Source of the DNA: RYN-230 sp963717125
Lineage (GTDB): Bacteria > Actinomycetota > Actinomycetes > Streptosporangiales > Streptosporangiaceae
Reading direction: 5' to 3'
Length of the DNA stretch: 64,000 bases
Assembly (NCBI GenBank): GCA_963717125.1
Contig: CAVQVG010000006.1
Coordinates: 310,001-374,000, forward strand
Part shown: positions 25,978 through 34,219 of the stretch, in pieces
Numbering within the stretch: position 1 is the first letter of the stretch
Layout of the letters: every line of letters begins with the position of its first letter
The notes under the pieces: model-generated
Databases searched by the model: none
What the model was told of the DNA's origin: nothing
The model's input: the letters and a program-made list of their open reading frames with translations, nothing else
Program-made: the position numbers and the translations under genes

Positions 25978-27162
25978 ATGACGGCGGTATTCGCGGTAGA
26001 CGCATGCCGTACCCCAGTGGGCAAGATCAAGGGCGCGCTGGCTCAGGTACGGCCGGACCACCTGACCGCCGAGGTGATCCAGGCGCTGGTGGCGCGCAAC
26101 GGCTGGCTGGACCCGGGCCAGATCGACGACGTGTACTGGGGCGCGGCCAACCAGGCGGGCGAGGACAACCGGAACGTGGCCCGGATGGGCGTGCTGCTGG
26201 CCGGCCTGCCGGTGGAGGTACCCGGCGCGACGGTGAACCGGCTGTGCGGCTCCGGGATGGAGGCTATCGCCAGCGCGGCCCGGGCCATCGCGGCGGGCGA
26301 GGCGGACATCATCCTGGCCGGCGGGGCCGAGTCGATGACCCGGGCGCCGTTCGTGCTGCCCCGGGCGGACGGCCCGTTCCCACGGGAGGCGGGCGTGGCC
26401 GACACCCGGCTGGGCTGGCGCCTGGTCAGCCCGCTGATGCAGGAGCTGTACCCGCCGATCACCCTGGGCGAGACGGCGGAGAACGTGGCCGAGCGGTACG
26501 GCGTCAGCCGCTCGCGCCAGGACGAGTTCGCGCTGCGCAGCCACCAGCGCGCGGCCGGCGCCCAGCAGGCCGGCCGGTTCGACGCCGAGATCGTGCCGGT
26601 CGAGGCGCCGGGCGGGCCGGTCACCCAGGACGAGGGCATCCGCGCCGACCTCACCCTGGCCGAACTGGCCGGCAAGCGGCCGGCGTTCCGCACCGGCGGC
26701 ACGGTGACCGGGGGCAACTCCTCACCGCTCAACGACGGCGCGGCTGGCCTGCTGCTGCTGTCCGAGCGCGCGCTGGCGGCGGCCGGAGTGACCCCGCTGG
26801 CCCGCTACGCGGGCACCGCGGCGGCGGGCGTACATCCGGATTACATGGGCATCGGCCCGGTGCCGGCGTTGGGCAAAGTGCTCCGCCGGGTCGGCTGGGA
26901 CACCGGCAGCCTGGACCTCATCGAGGTCAACGAGGCGTTCGCGGCCCAGGCCGTGGCGGTGTGCGACGAGCTCAAGCTGGACCCGCAGCGGGTCAACGTG
27001 AACGGCGGCGCCATCGCGATCGGGCACCCGCTGGGCTGCTCCGGGGCCCGGATCACCACCACCCTGCTGCACGAGCTGACCCGGCGCGGCGCGGCCCGCG
27101 GCGCGGCCAGCATGTGCATCGGTGTCGGCCAGGGCATCGCCACGCTGTGGCAGGCGGCCTGA
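25978..27162 (+). CDS. Acetyl-CoA C-acetyltransferase (thiolase)
   Basis: A 394-residue thiolase that condenses or cleaves acyl-CoA. Catalytic features are nucleophile Cys90 (VNRLCGSGME), the NEAFAAQ loop, His in GGAIAIGHPLGCSGAR, and the second Cys in MCIGVGQG, where the usual CxGGG form is altered. Length and start are normal, with AGGAGGCGG before the ATG. The next gene begins at the final base of the stop codon, so it is co-transcribed with a membrane protein. It could serve beta-oxidation or acetoacetyl-CoA formation; the genes around it do not decide. Confidence 0.92.
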   Translation: MTAVFAVDACRTPVGKIKGALAQVRPDHLTAEVIQALVARNGWLDPGQIDDVYWGAANQAGEDNRNVARMGVLLAGLPVEVPGATVNRLCGSGMEAIASAARAIAAGEADIILAGGAESMTRAPFVLPRADGPFPREAGVADTRLGWRLVSPLMQELYPPITLGETAENVAERYGVSRSRQDEFALRSHQRAAGAQQAGRFDAEIVPVEAPGGPVTQDEGIRADLTLAELAGKRPAFRTGGTVTGGNSSPLNDGAAGLLLLSERALAAAGVTPLARYAGTAAAGVHPDYMGIGPVPALGKVLRRVGWDTGSLDLIEVNEAFAAQAVAVCDELKLDPQRVNVNGGAIAIGHPLGCSGARITTTLLHELTRRGAARGAASMCIGVGQGIATLWQAA

Positions 27163-27800
27163 TGGCGGGGGAGCGCAGGCACCTGATGGCCGCCGCGGAC
27201 GGGCCGCCCGGAATGGGCCGGGCCCGGCGGGCGCTGTGGCGGATCTGGCCGGACCGCAACCCGCTGCGCCGGGCCGCGGACCGGGCCGAGCGGGCCCTGC
27301 TGGTCGTGCTGTTCGCGCTGTTCGCGGCCGGCGCGCCGGCCGCCGCGCTGACCGTCGGGCACTGGGCCGGGACGGGCGCCGCGCACGCCGCCCGGATAGC
27401 GGCTGCGGCCCAGCGGCCGGTCAGCGCGCACCTGCTGCACGCGGCACCGGACGCGGTCGGCCCGGCCAACCCCTCGTCCTACCTGGTCCAGGAGCCGGCC
27501 TGGTGGGCCGACTCGGCGGGCGTGCGGCACATGGCCACGGTCCTGGTCGCCGCGGGCACCAAGGCGGGCACCGTGCTCCGCGAGTGGACCGACGGCTCCG
27601 GCGGGCTGACCAGCGCCCGGATCGACCCGGGCCAGCTGTCCAGCGGTGCGGTGCTGGCCGCGGTCGGTACGGTCCTGCTGCTGATCGCGGCGCTGGTAGT
27701 CGTCATGCTGCTAATCCGCCGCCGGCTGGACCGGCGCCGGCTGGCCGGCTGGGAAGACGGCTGGACCTCGGTCGGGCCGGAGTGGACCGGCCAGCACTGA
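27162..27800 (+). CDS. Membrane protein of the Rv1733c-like type
   Basis: This 212-residue protein has an N-terminal amphipathic region with WPDRNPLRRAADRAER, one membrane helix (about 43-65), an extracytoplasmic domain and a second helix (about 165-188), then a positively charged tail ending in GWTSVGPEW. This two-helix layout with the NPLRR motif resembles actinobacterial Rv1733c-family proteins, whose function is unknown. The ATG overlaps the thiolase stop (TGATG), implying coupled translation, although no functional link is evident. It converges with the HesB-like gene. Confidence 0.65.
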   Translation: MAGERRHLMAAADGPPGMGRARRALWRIWPDRNPLRRAADRAERALLVVLFALFAAGAPAAALTVGHWAGTGAAHAARIAAAAQRPVSAHLLHAAPDAVGPANPSSYLVQEPAWWADSAGVRHMATVLVAAGTKAGTVLREWTDGSGGLTSARIDPGQLSSGAVLAAVGTVLLLIAALVVVMLLIRRRLDRRRLAGWEDGWTSVGPEWTGQH

Positions 27801-27839
27801 CCGCCCACGGCCGGACGCCGGCAGGCCCCCGGCCCCGGC

Positions 27840-28127
27840 TCACATGGCCTGGTCGGCCAGGGTGAAGGCCACCGTCCCCTCGTCGTCCACCTGGGCGTCG
27901 AGGGACTTGTCGTCGAGCGCGACCGCGGCGTCGGGCTCCAGGAAGACGCGGGCCCCGGATGTCTCGATCACCTGGTCGCCGGCCACCGGGCTCTCCGCGA
28001 GGGTGACCTGGAATGCCGGGCCGCCCTGGTCCTGCGACATGATGCGCAGGCCCGTGTCCTCGGGCAGTTCCGGCTGCGAGGTGAGGGTACGGATAGCCGT
28101 CACAGCGCTCTCGGTCAAGGTGAGCAT
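27840..28127 (-). CDS. HesB/IscA-like protein lacking cysteines
   Basis: This 95-residue protein has the beta-rich HesB/IscA fold pattern: an N-terminal helix MLTLTESAVTAIRTL, a GLRIM strand and a C-terminal VAFTLAD. A-type iron-sulfur carriers need three conserved Cys residues, and this sequence has none, so it probably does not bind clusters in the usual way. Cysteine-free members are common in actinobacteria and have no known role. It is divergent from the DGPF/YCII gene. Confidence 0.7.
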   Translation of the reverse strand: MLTLTESAVTAIRTLTSQPELPEDTGLRIMSQDQGGPAFQVTLAESPVAGDQVIETSGARVFLEPDAAVALDDKSLDAQVDDEGTVAFTLADQAM

Positions 28128-28197
28128 TGGGCTGCTCCTGTCGGTATATCGGCATGTGCAGTTGGGCGGCCCCTACCCGATCTGGGCTGGCTCATTC

Positions 28198-28225
28198 CGT
28201 CGAAAATCATCCGGCTGCTCCGACA
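28198..28225 (+). promoter_or_regulatory. Candidate ECF42-type promoter of the DGPF gene
   Basis: CGTCGA (28198-28203) and CGACA (28221-28225) are separated by 17 bp, about 50 bp upstream of the DGPF-protein ATG. The ECF42 consensus, as I recall it, is TGTCGA at -35 and CGA/TC at -10. The linked sigma factor at 28788 is the likely reader. Confidence 0.5.
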
Positions 28226-28275
28226 CCGGGCTGAAGGCGCTGCCGAGGCGCGCTGTGACCAGGGAGGATGGAGCT

Positions 28276-28677
28276 ATGCGATTCATGCTGCTGCAGAGCT
28301 ACGGGCCGGTGGGATCGGGCTGCGCGCCGATGACCGAGTGGGCGCCGCCGGACATCCAGGCGCACATCGAGTTCCAGCAGGCGCTCAACCAGGAACTGGC
28401 GGACCGGGGTGAGCTGGTCGACGCGCAGGGGCTGGCCGGGCCGGAGCAGGCCCGGTTCGTGGTGTCCGACGGCCGCACCGCCCCGGTGATCACCGACGGG
28501 CCCTACCCGGAGTCCAAGGAACTGCTGGCCGGCTACCGGCTGGTGGACGTCGACTCGGCCGGCCGGGCCATCGAGATCGCCGCCCAGGCCTCGGCCGCCC
28601 CCGGCCCGGCCGGCCAGCCGATCCAGCAGCCCATCGAAGTCCGCCAGGTACTGAGCGCGCCCGATCCGGAGCTCTGA
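28276..28677 (+). CDS. YCII-related DGPF-family protein
   Basis: This 133-residue protein has the YCII/DGPF fold. The signature appears as VITDGPYPESKELLAGYRLVDVDS, with DGP followed by ESKE in place of DGPF-ESKE, then an AIEIAAQ helix and the final EVRQVL strand. Such proteins are encoded beside ECF42 sigma factors and are their regulated targets; their biochemical role is unknown. GGGAGGATGGAGCT precedes the ATG. A candidate sigma recognition site lies about 50 bp upstream. The gap to the sigma gene is filled by a dispersed repeat. Confidence 0.85.
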   Translation: MRFMLLQSYGPVGSGCAPMTEWAPPDIQAHIEFQQALNQELADRGELVDAQGLAGPEQARFVVSDGRTAPVITDGPYPESKELLAGYRLVDVDSAGRAIEIAAQASAAPGPAGQPIQQPIEVRQVLSAPDPEL

Positions 28678-28694
28678 GCCCTCGCCAAAGGCGT

Positions 28695-28783
28695 GCGCCG
28701 CCGACTGGACTGAGGAGCGAGGGAGCGAGGAACGAGCGACTGAGCGACGAGGGAAGGAGGCGGGCTAAAGCGCGCCGGAGGCG
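28695..28783 (+). repeat. Dispersed ~90-bp non-coding repeat, copy 2
   Basis: This copy aligns with 308-398 over its whole length: gcgccgccgactggactgag, the purine-rich GAGCGA units, and the closing ccggaggcg. Here the closing GGAGGCG falls at ribosome-binding distance from the sigma-factor ATG (28788), so the repeat contributes to translation of that gene. Confidence 0.6.
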
Positions 28784-28787
28784 AGAA

Positions 28788-29993
28788 ATGGACACTGCGG
28801 ACCTGCTCCGCGACCTCGCGCCGCAGGTGCTCGGGGTGATCGCGCGGCGGTACGGGGACTTCGCCAGCGCCGAGGACGCGGTGCAGGAGGCGCTGCTGGC
28901 CGCGGCGCTGAGCTGGCCCGCCGACGGGACGCCGGACAACCCGCTGGGCTGGCTGATCCGGGTGGCCGCCCGCCGGATGACCGACCAGTACCGCAGCGAC
29001 GACGCACGGCGGCGCCGCGAGCTGCTGGCCGCCTCCTGGTCGCGGGCCGAACCGGGCCCGGCCCCCGGCCAGGACGACACGCTGATCCTCATGTACTTGT
29101 GCTGCCACCCGGCGCTGGCCCCCGGCGCGGCCATCCCGCTCACGCTGCGCGCGGTCGGCGGCCTGACCACCAGGGAGATCGCCGCCGCGTTCCTGGTGCC
29201 GGAGCCGACCATGGGCCAGCGGATCAGCCGGGCCAAGGCCACCCTCAAGTCGGCCGCCGAACCGTTCCGGCTGCCCCCGCCGGACCAGCGGGCGGACCGG
29301 CTGCGGTCCGTGCTGCACGTGCTCTACCTGCTGTACAACGAGGGCTACACGACCAGCAGCGGCCCGGACCTGGCCCGCGCCGACCTGTCCGGCGAGGCCA
29401 TCCGGCTGGCCCGGAGGCTGCGGGCCAGCCTGCCCGGCGACCCCGAGGTGGCCGGGCTGCTGGCCCTGATGCTGCTCACCGAGGCCCGGCAGCAGGCCCG
29501 CACCGGGCCCGGCGGCGAGCTGATCCCGCTGGCCGAGCAGCAGCGCGGCCGCTGGGACCGGGGCCTCATCACCGAGGGGCTGACCCTGGTCACCGCGGCG
29601 CTGCAGCGGCCCGGGCGGGCCGGCGAGTATCAGCTGCAGGCGGCCATCGCGGCGCTGCACGACCAGGCGGCCCGGGCCGAGGACACCGACTGGGCCGAGA
29701 TCCTGGCCCTGTACCGGGTGCTGGAGCGGATGACCGGCAACCCGATGGTGACGCTGAACCGGGCGGCCGCGGCGGCCATGGCCGAGGGTCCCGCGGCCGG
29801 GCTGGCCATCCTGGACTCGGTGGCCGGCCAGCTCGGCCAGCATCATCGCTACCTGTCGGTGCGCGCCCACCTGCTGGAGCGGGCCGGCGACCGGGCGGCC
29901 GCCCGGGCCGGGTTCCGGGCCGCGGCGGACCGGGCCGGCAACCTCCGGGAGCAGCAGTACCTGATCACCAAGGCAGCCCGGCTCACCGGGTAG
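28788..29993 (+). CDS. ECF RNA polymerase sigma factor, ECF42-like, with long C-terminal extension
   Basis: A 401-residue sigma factor. Region 2 is LAPQVLGVIARRYGDFASAEDAVQEA; region 4 is TTREIAAAFLVPEPTMGQRISRAKATL. A C-terminal extension of more than 200 residues carries LYLLYNEGY and TPR-like helices (AGDRAAARAGFRAAA), characteristic of ECF42. These sigmas have no anti-sigma factor; the extension is thought to control them. The adjacent DGPF gene is the usual partner and target. Translation likely uses GGAGGCG supplied by the preceding repeat. TAGGGT at the stop codon may be the -10 box of the next gene. Confidence 0.9.
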   Translation: MDTADLLRDLAPQVLGVIARRYGDFASAEDAVQEALLAAALSWPADGTPDNPLGWLIRVAARRMTDQYRSDDARRRRELLAASWSRAEPGPAPGQDDTLILMYLCCHPALAPGAAIPLTLRAVGGLTTREIAAAFLVPEPTMGQRISRAKATLKSAAEPFRLPPPDQRADRLRSVLHVLYLLYNEGYTTSSGPDLARADLSGEAIRLARRLRASLPGDPEVAGLLALMLLTEARQQARTGPGGELIPLAEQQRGRWDRGLITEGLTLVTAALQRPGRAGEYQLQAAIAALHDQAARAEDTDWAEILALYRVLERMTGNPMVTLNRAAAAAMAEGPAAGLAILDSVAGQLGQHHRYLSVRAHLLERAGDRAAARAGFRAAADRAGNLREQQYLITKAARLTG

Positions 29994-30005
29994 GGTCGGC
30001 CGCGG

Positions 30006-30695
30006 GTGGGTACCGCGAGCGAGAGGGCCGCACCGTTGGACACAGGCAGCAGCGTGCCAGACGCCGCCGCCGCGGCCGTCCCTGGCCAGCGCGCCGAACC
30101 CCAGCCCGCCGAGGGCGGGCTGCCCGACCGGATCTGGACCGTGCCCAACGTGCTCAGCCTGGCCCGGCTGGCCGGCGTCCCGGTGTTCGTCTGGCTGGTG
30201 CTCGGCCCGAAGGCCGACGGCTGGGCGGTGGGCCTGCTGTTCGCGGCGGCGGCCAGCGACTGGCTGGACGGGAAGATCGCCCGCGCCTGGCACCAGGAGA
30301 GCCGCCTCGGCCAGGTGCTCGACCCGGCCGCCGACCGGCTGTACATCGGGGCCATGCTGATCACCCTGGCGATCCGGGCCATCATCCCGTGGTGGCTGGT
30401 CGGCGTGCTGGTGGCGCGGGAACTGGTGCTCGGCGCCGCGCTGCTCTGGCTGCGCGCCCGCGGCTGGGAGCCGCTCCAGGTGAGCTTCGTCGGCAAGGCC
30501 GCGACGCTGTGCCTGCTGTACGCCTTCCCGCTGCTGCTGCTGGGTACCTACGGCGGCACGGCCGCGGAGGTGGCCAAGGTGGCCGGCTGGGCGTTCGGGC
30601 TGTGGGGCACCGCGCTGTACTGGTGGGCGGCGGGTCTCTACCTGGCCCAGACGAGACGGCTCACTAGTAGTCCGGCACCACCGGGCCAGTCATGA
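30006..30695 (+). CDS. CDP-alcohol phosphatidyltransferase (PgsA/Cls-like)
   Basis: A 229-residue integral membrane enzyme of the CDP-alcohol phosphotransferase family. The catalytic motif is complete: SDWLDGKIARAWHQESRLG followed by QVLDPAADR, i.e. DxxDGxxAR-x8-GxxxDxxxD. A disordered N-terminus of about 35 residues precedes about six helices. The product could be phosphatidylglycerol phosphate, cardiolipin or another phospholipid; the motif does not decide. The GTG at 30006 lies 10 bp after TAGGGT (29991-29996), which contains the stop of the sigma gene, so a nearly leaderless transcript is possible. An internal TTG (30036) is an alternative start. Confidence 0.88.
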   Translation: MGTASERAAPLDTGSSVPDAAAAAVPGQRAEPQPAEGGLPDRIWTVPNVLSLARLAGVPVFVWLVLGPKADGWAVGLLFAAAASDWLDGKIARAWHQESRLGQVLDPAADRLYIGAMLITLAIRAIIPWWLVGVLVARELVLGAALLWLRARGWEPLQVSFVGKAATLCLLYAFPLLLLGTYGGTAAEVAKVAGWAFGLWGTALYWWAAGLYLAQTRRLTSSPAPPGQS

Positions 30696-30786
30696 TGGAC
30701 GCACCCGATGGCGAGTGCCCTGCCCGGCATCGAATCGGGGAGGATGGGCAGACGGCACGGATGACCTGGAAGGAGACCCGGCACCG

Positions 30787-33285
30787 GTGAAGGCCGTCGT
30801 GATGGCCGGCGGAGAGGGCACCCGGCTGCGGCCGATGACCGCCAACCAGCCCAAGCCGCTGCTGCCCGTCTGCAACAAACCGATCATGGAACACGTGCTG
30901 CGGCTGCTCAAGCGGCACGGCTTCGACGAGACCGTGGTCACGGTGCAGTTCCTGGCCTCGCTGGTACGCAACTACTTCGGGGACGGCGAGGACGTGGGCA
31001 TGCGCCTGCGGTACGCCACCGAGGAGGCGCCGCTGGGCACCGCGGGCAGCGTGAAGAACGCCGAGGACGAGCTGCGCGACGAGCCGTTCCTGGTCATCTC
31101 GGGCGACGCGCTGACCGACATCGACCTGACCGCCATGGTCCGCGCGCACAAGGAAAACGGCGCCCTGGTCACGGTGGGGCTCACCCGGGTGCCGAACCCG
31201 CTGGAGTTCGGCATCATCATCGTGGGCGAGGACGGCCGGATCCAGCGCTTCCTGGAGAAGCCGACCTGGGGGCAGGTGTTCTCGGACACCGTCAACACCG
31301 GCATCTACGTGATGGAACCCGAGGTGCTCGCCGAAGTGGCTCCCGGCGAATCGGTGGACTGGTCCGGCGACGTCTTCCCCGCCCTGCTCAAGCGGGGAGC
31401 GCCGTTGTTCGGGTACATCGCCGACGGTTACTGGGAAGACGTCGGCACGCACGAGAGCTACCTCAAGGCCCAGGCCGACGTGCTGTCCGGCCGGGTGGAC
31501 ACCGAGATCGACGGCTTCGAGGTGTCGCCCGGCGTGTGGGTGGCCGACGGCGCCGAGGTGGACCCGGAGGCGGTGCTGTCCGGGCCGCTGTGCATCGGCG
31601 ACTACGCCAAGGTCGAGGCGGGCGCCGAACTGCGCGAGTTCACCGTGCTGGGCAGCAACGTGGTGGTCAAGGAGGGCGCGTTCCTGCACCGGGCGGTGGT
31701 GCACAACAACGTCTACGTCGGGCAGGGGGTCACCCTGCGCGGCTGCGTCATCGGCAAGAACACCGACGTGATGCCGTCGGCCCGGATCGAGGAAGGCGCG
31801 GTGGTCGGGGACGAATGCGTCATCGAGCCGGAGGCCTACCTGTCGGCCGGGGTCAAGGTCTACCCGTTCAAGACCATCGAGGCGGGCGCGGTGGTGAACA
31901 CCAGCGTCATCTGGGAATCCCGCGGGCAGCGCACCCTGTTCGGCCCGCGCGGGGTGTCCGGCCTGGTCAACGTGGAAATCACGCCTGAGCTGTGCGTCCG
32001 GCTGTCCAGCGCTTACGCGACCACGCTGCGGAAGGGGTCGGTGGTCACCACCTCGCGCGACGTTTCCCGCGCCGCGCGCGCCCTCAAGCGCGCCGTGCAA
32101 TGCGCGCTGAACGCCAGTGCCATCAACGTCGTCAACCTGGAGGCCCAGCCGTTGCCGGTGGCCAGGTTCCAGACCGCGCGCAGCTCGTGTGCGGGCGGCA
32201 TCGCGCTGCGCACCACGTCTGGCGATCCGCAGTCGATCGACATCCTGTTCCTGGACGACCGGGGCGCCGAGCTGTCCCAGACCGCGGCGCGCAAGCTGGA
32301 GCGGGTGTTCTCCCGGCAGGAGTACCGGCGCGCCTTCCCCGGCGAGATCGCCGAGCTGACCTACCCGTCCCGGGTCGTCGAGACGTACGCCCAGGAGCTG
32401 GTGCGCAGCGTGGACATGACCGGGGTGCGCGAGGCCGGCCTGAAGGTCGTGGTGGACTGCGCGGGCGGCACCGTCTCGCTGGTGCTGCCCAGCCTGCTCG
32501 GCCGGCTCGGGGTGGAGGCGCTCACCGTGAACAACCGGCTGGACGAGGCCAACCCCACCCAGGGGCTGGCCCAGGTCCGGGCGGGCATGCAGCGGCTGTC
32601 CGAGCTGGTCGCCTCGTCCCGCGCCGCGTTCGGGGTGCGCTTCGACCAGGTCGGCGAGCGGATCATGCTGGTGGACGACAAGGGCGCGATGATCAGCGAC
32701 GACCGGGCGCTGCTGGTGGTGCTGGACCTGATCGCGGCGGAACGCCGGTCCGGGCGGGTGGCGCTGCCGGTGACCACGACCCGGGTGGCGGAGCAGGTGT
32801 GCCGGTTCCACGGTGTGCACGTGGACTGGACGCCCACCTCGCTGCACGGGCTGACCGAGGCGACCACGGCGGACGATGTAATTTTCGGCGGCGACGGTCG
32901 CGGCGGCTTCGTGGTGCCCGAGTTCAGCCGCACCCTGGACGGCATCGCGGCGTTCGCCCGGCTGCTCGGCCTGGTCGCCAGGACCAGGCTGACGCTGAGC
33001 CAGATCGACGCCCGGATCCCGGCCGCGCACCTGCTCAAGCGCTCGATGCCGACGCCGTGGGCGGCCAAGGGCAGCGTGATGCGCACCGTGGTCGAAGCGG
33101 CCGGGGAGCGGACCGTGGACACCACCGACGGGGTGCGGATCGTCGAGGCGGACGGCGGCTGGGTGCTGGTGCTGCCGGACCCGGCGGACGCGGTGACCCA
33201 TCTGTGGGCCGAGGGCGCGGACGCGGACACCGCCCAGGCGCTGCTCGACGAGTGGGCGGCGGTGGCCGAACGGTCGGGTGGCTGA
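30787..33285 (+). CDS. Mannose-1-phosphate guanylyltransferase with C-terminal phosphomannomutase-like domain
   Basis: This 832-residue protein is the large actinomycete type. An N-terminal nucleotidyltransferase (AGGEGTRLRPMT at 7-18) makes GDP-mannose, the middle holds left-handed beta-helix hexapeptide repeats (from about residue 250), and residues from about 400 resemble phosphomannomutase. In the mutase part the usual TASHNP phosphoserine loop appears as TTSGDP, so mutase activity is doubtful. The GTG at 30787 follows AAGGAG. An upstream in-frame start exists but would put the glycine loop 24 residues too far in. GDP-mannose would feed mannosyltransferases such as the one at 54488. Confidence 0.88.
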   Translation: MKAVVMAGGEGTRLRPMTANQPKPLLPVCNKPIMEHVLRLLKRHGFDETVVTVQFLASLVRNYFGDGEDVGMRLRYATEEAPLGTAGSVKNAEDELRDEPFLVISGDALTDIDLTAMVRAHKENGALVTVGLTRVPNPLEFGIIIVGEDGRIQRFLEKPTWGQVFSDTVNTGIYVMEPEVLAEVAPGESVDWSGDVFPALLKRGAPLFGYIADGYWEDVGTHESYLKAQADVLSGRVDTEIDGFEVSPGVWVADGAEVDPEAVLSGPLCIGDYAKVEAGAELREFTVLGSNVVVKEGAFLHRAVVHNNVYVGQGVTLRGCVIGKNTDVMPSARIEEGAVVGDECVIEPEAYLSAGVKVYPFKTIEAGAVVNTSVIWESRGQRTLFGPRGVSGLVNVEITPELCVRLSSAYATTLRKGSVVTTSRDVSRAARALKRAVQCALNASAINVVNLEAQPLPVARFQTARSSCAGGIALRTTSGDPQSIDILFLDDRGAELSQTAARKLERVFSRQEYRRAFPGEIAELTYPSRVVETYAQELVRSVDMTGVREAGLKVVVDCAGGTVSLVLPSLLGRLGVEALTVNNRLDEANPTQGLAQVRAGMQRLSELVASSRAAFGVRFDQVGERIMLVDDKGAMISDDRALLVVLDLIAAERRSGRVALPVTTTRVAEQVCRFHGVHVDWTPTSLHGLTEATTADDVIFGGDGRGGFVVPEFSRTLDGIAAFARLLGLVARTRLTLSQIDARIPAAHLLKRSMPTPWAAKGSVMRTVVEAAGERTVDTTDGVRIVEADGGWVLVLPDPADAVTHLWAEGADADTAQALLDEWAAVAERSGG

Positions 33286-33673
33286 GCGGGCTGAGCGGTG
33301 CGCGGCCGGAGCAAACCGGTAGCCGGACCCGGTAGGCTGGCCAGCTCAGTGTCCAGCGGGCAACCGCCCCCCCGTGAGACAATCCCCAGCGGAGGGTGCA
33401 TGCGTCGGAGGTGCGGCCAAGATGTGGCGGCGGCGGCACGATAACGCCCCGGGCGGATCCCGGGCCGGCGATTCGTCCCCTGGCCAGGGGCGACGCCGTG
33501 GCTGGCGGGCCCGGTTCACCCCGGCCGGGCGACGCGCGTGGCGCATGGACCGGCCGGGTGCGGCCCAGGTAGCGTGGACCGCGTCAGCCGAGCAAGTACA
33601 CGGGGACCGGGCTGCGTCCGACGTGGTACCCGCCCAGAGCCCATGGCCAGCAGAGGAGAGGCTGGGCCACGAC

Positions 33674-34219
33674 ATGCCGAGCATCTACTGCACCCGGTGC
33701 GGTCAGGCTAATCCTGACGACGCGCGCTTCTGCCTGCACTGCGGGACGATGCTCGCGCGCCCGGGTGCTGACCGCCCGGGTGAGACGACGTCCATCATCT
33801 CGATGGGCGGGGACGCCGCGGCCGAGCCTGAATTCGGCGAGGATGCCTTCGCCGATCCGTCGCTGGAATCCCTGCCGCCCGGCGTGGCCCTGCTGGTGGT
33901 CAAGCGCGGCCCCAACGCGGGCAGCCGGTTCCTGCTGGACAGCGACATCACCACGGCCGGCCGGCACCGGGACAGCCACATCTTCCTCGACGACGTGACC
34001 GTGTCCCGGCGGCACGCCGAGTTCTACCGGCGCGGCGACCGGTTCACCGTGCGTGATGTCGGCAGCCTGAACGGCACCTACGTCAACCAGGAGCGGATCG
34101 AAGAGGCCCCCCTGATCGGCGGCGATGAGGTGCAGATCGGCAAGTTCCGGCTGGTGTTCCTGACCGGGCGGCGGCCCCAGGTTGAGCGTGGTGGCGGAGG
34201 CGCGCAGGTCGGGGCATGA
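33674..34219 (+). CDS. garA: GarA-like FHA-domain protein with N-terminal zinc ribbon
   Basis: This 181-residue protein has a zinc ribbon (Cys6, Cys9, Cys20, Cys23), the ETTS phospho-threonine motif (Thr38-Thr39) and an FHA domain (GRHRDSHIFLDD, VSRRHAEF, GSLNGTYVN). GarA is phosphorylated by Ser/Thr kinases and then folds back on its FHA domain, switching off control of 2-oxoglutarate and glutamate metabolism. The zinc ribbon is absent from M. tuberculosis GarA but present in many actinomycetes. The order with the next three genes matches Rv1827-Rv1830. The ATG is preceded by GAGGAGAGG at some distance. The 388-bp gap before it (33286-33673) shows no clear gene, only a basic in-frame extension from 33374 and a TAGCGT box at 33571. 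Confidence 0.9.
   Translation: MPSIYCTRCGQANPDDARFCLHCGTMLARPGADRPGETTSIISMGGDAAAEPEFGEDAFADPSLESLPPGVALLVVKRGPNAGSRFLLDSDITTAGRHRDSHIFLDDVTVSRRHAEFYRRGDRFTVRDVGSLNGTYVNQERIEEAPLIGGDEVQIGKFRLVFLTGRRPQVERGGGGAQVGA

Noticed and set aside
33374..33673. A 100-residue N-terminal extension of GarA or a separate small basic protein
   Set aside because: It is Arg-rich and low complexity with no ribosome site or motif. The zinc ribbon right after ATG 33674 marks the usual start.
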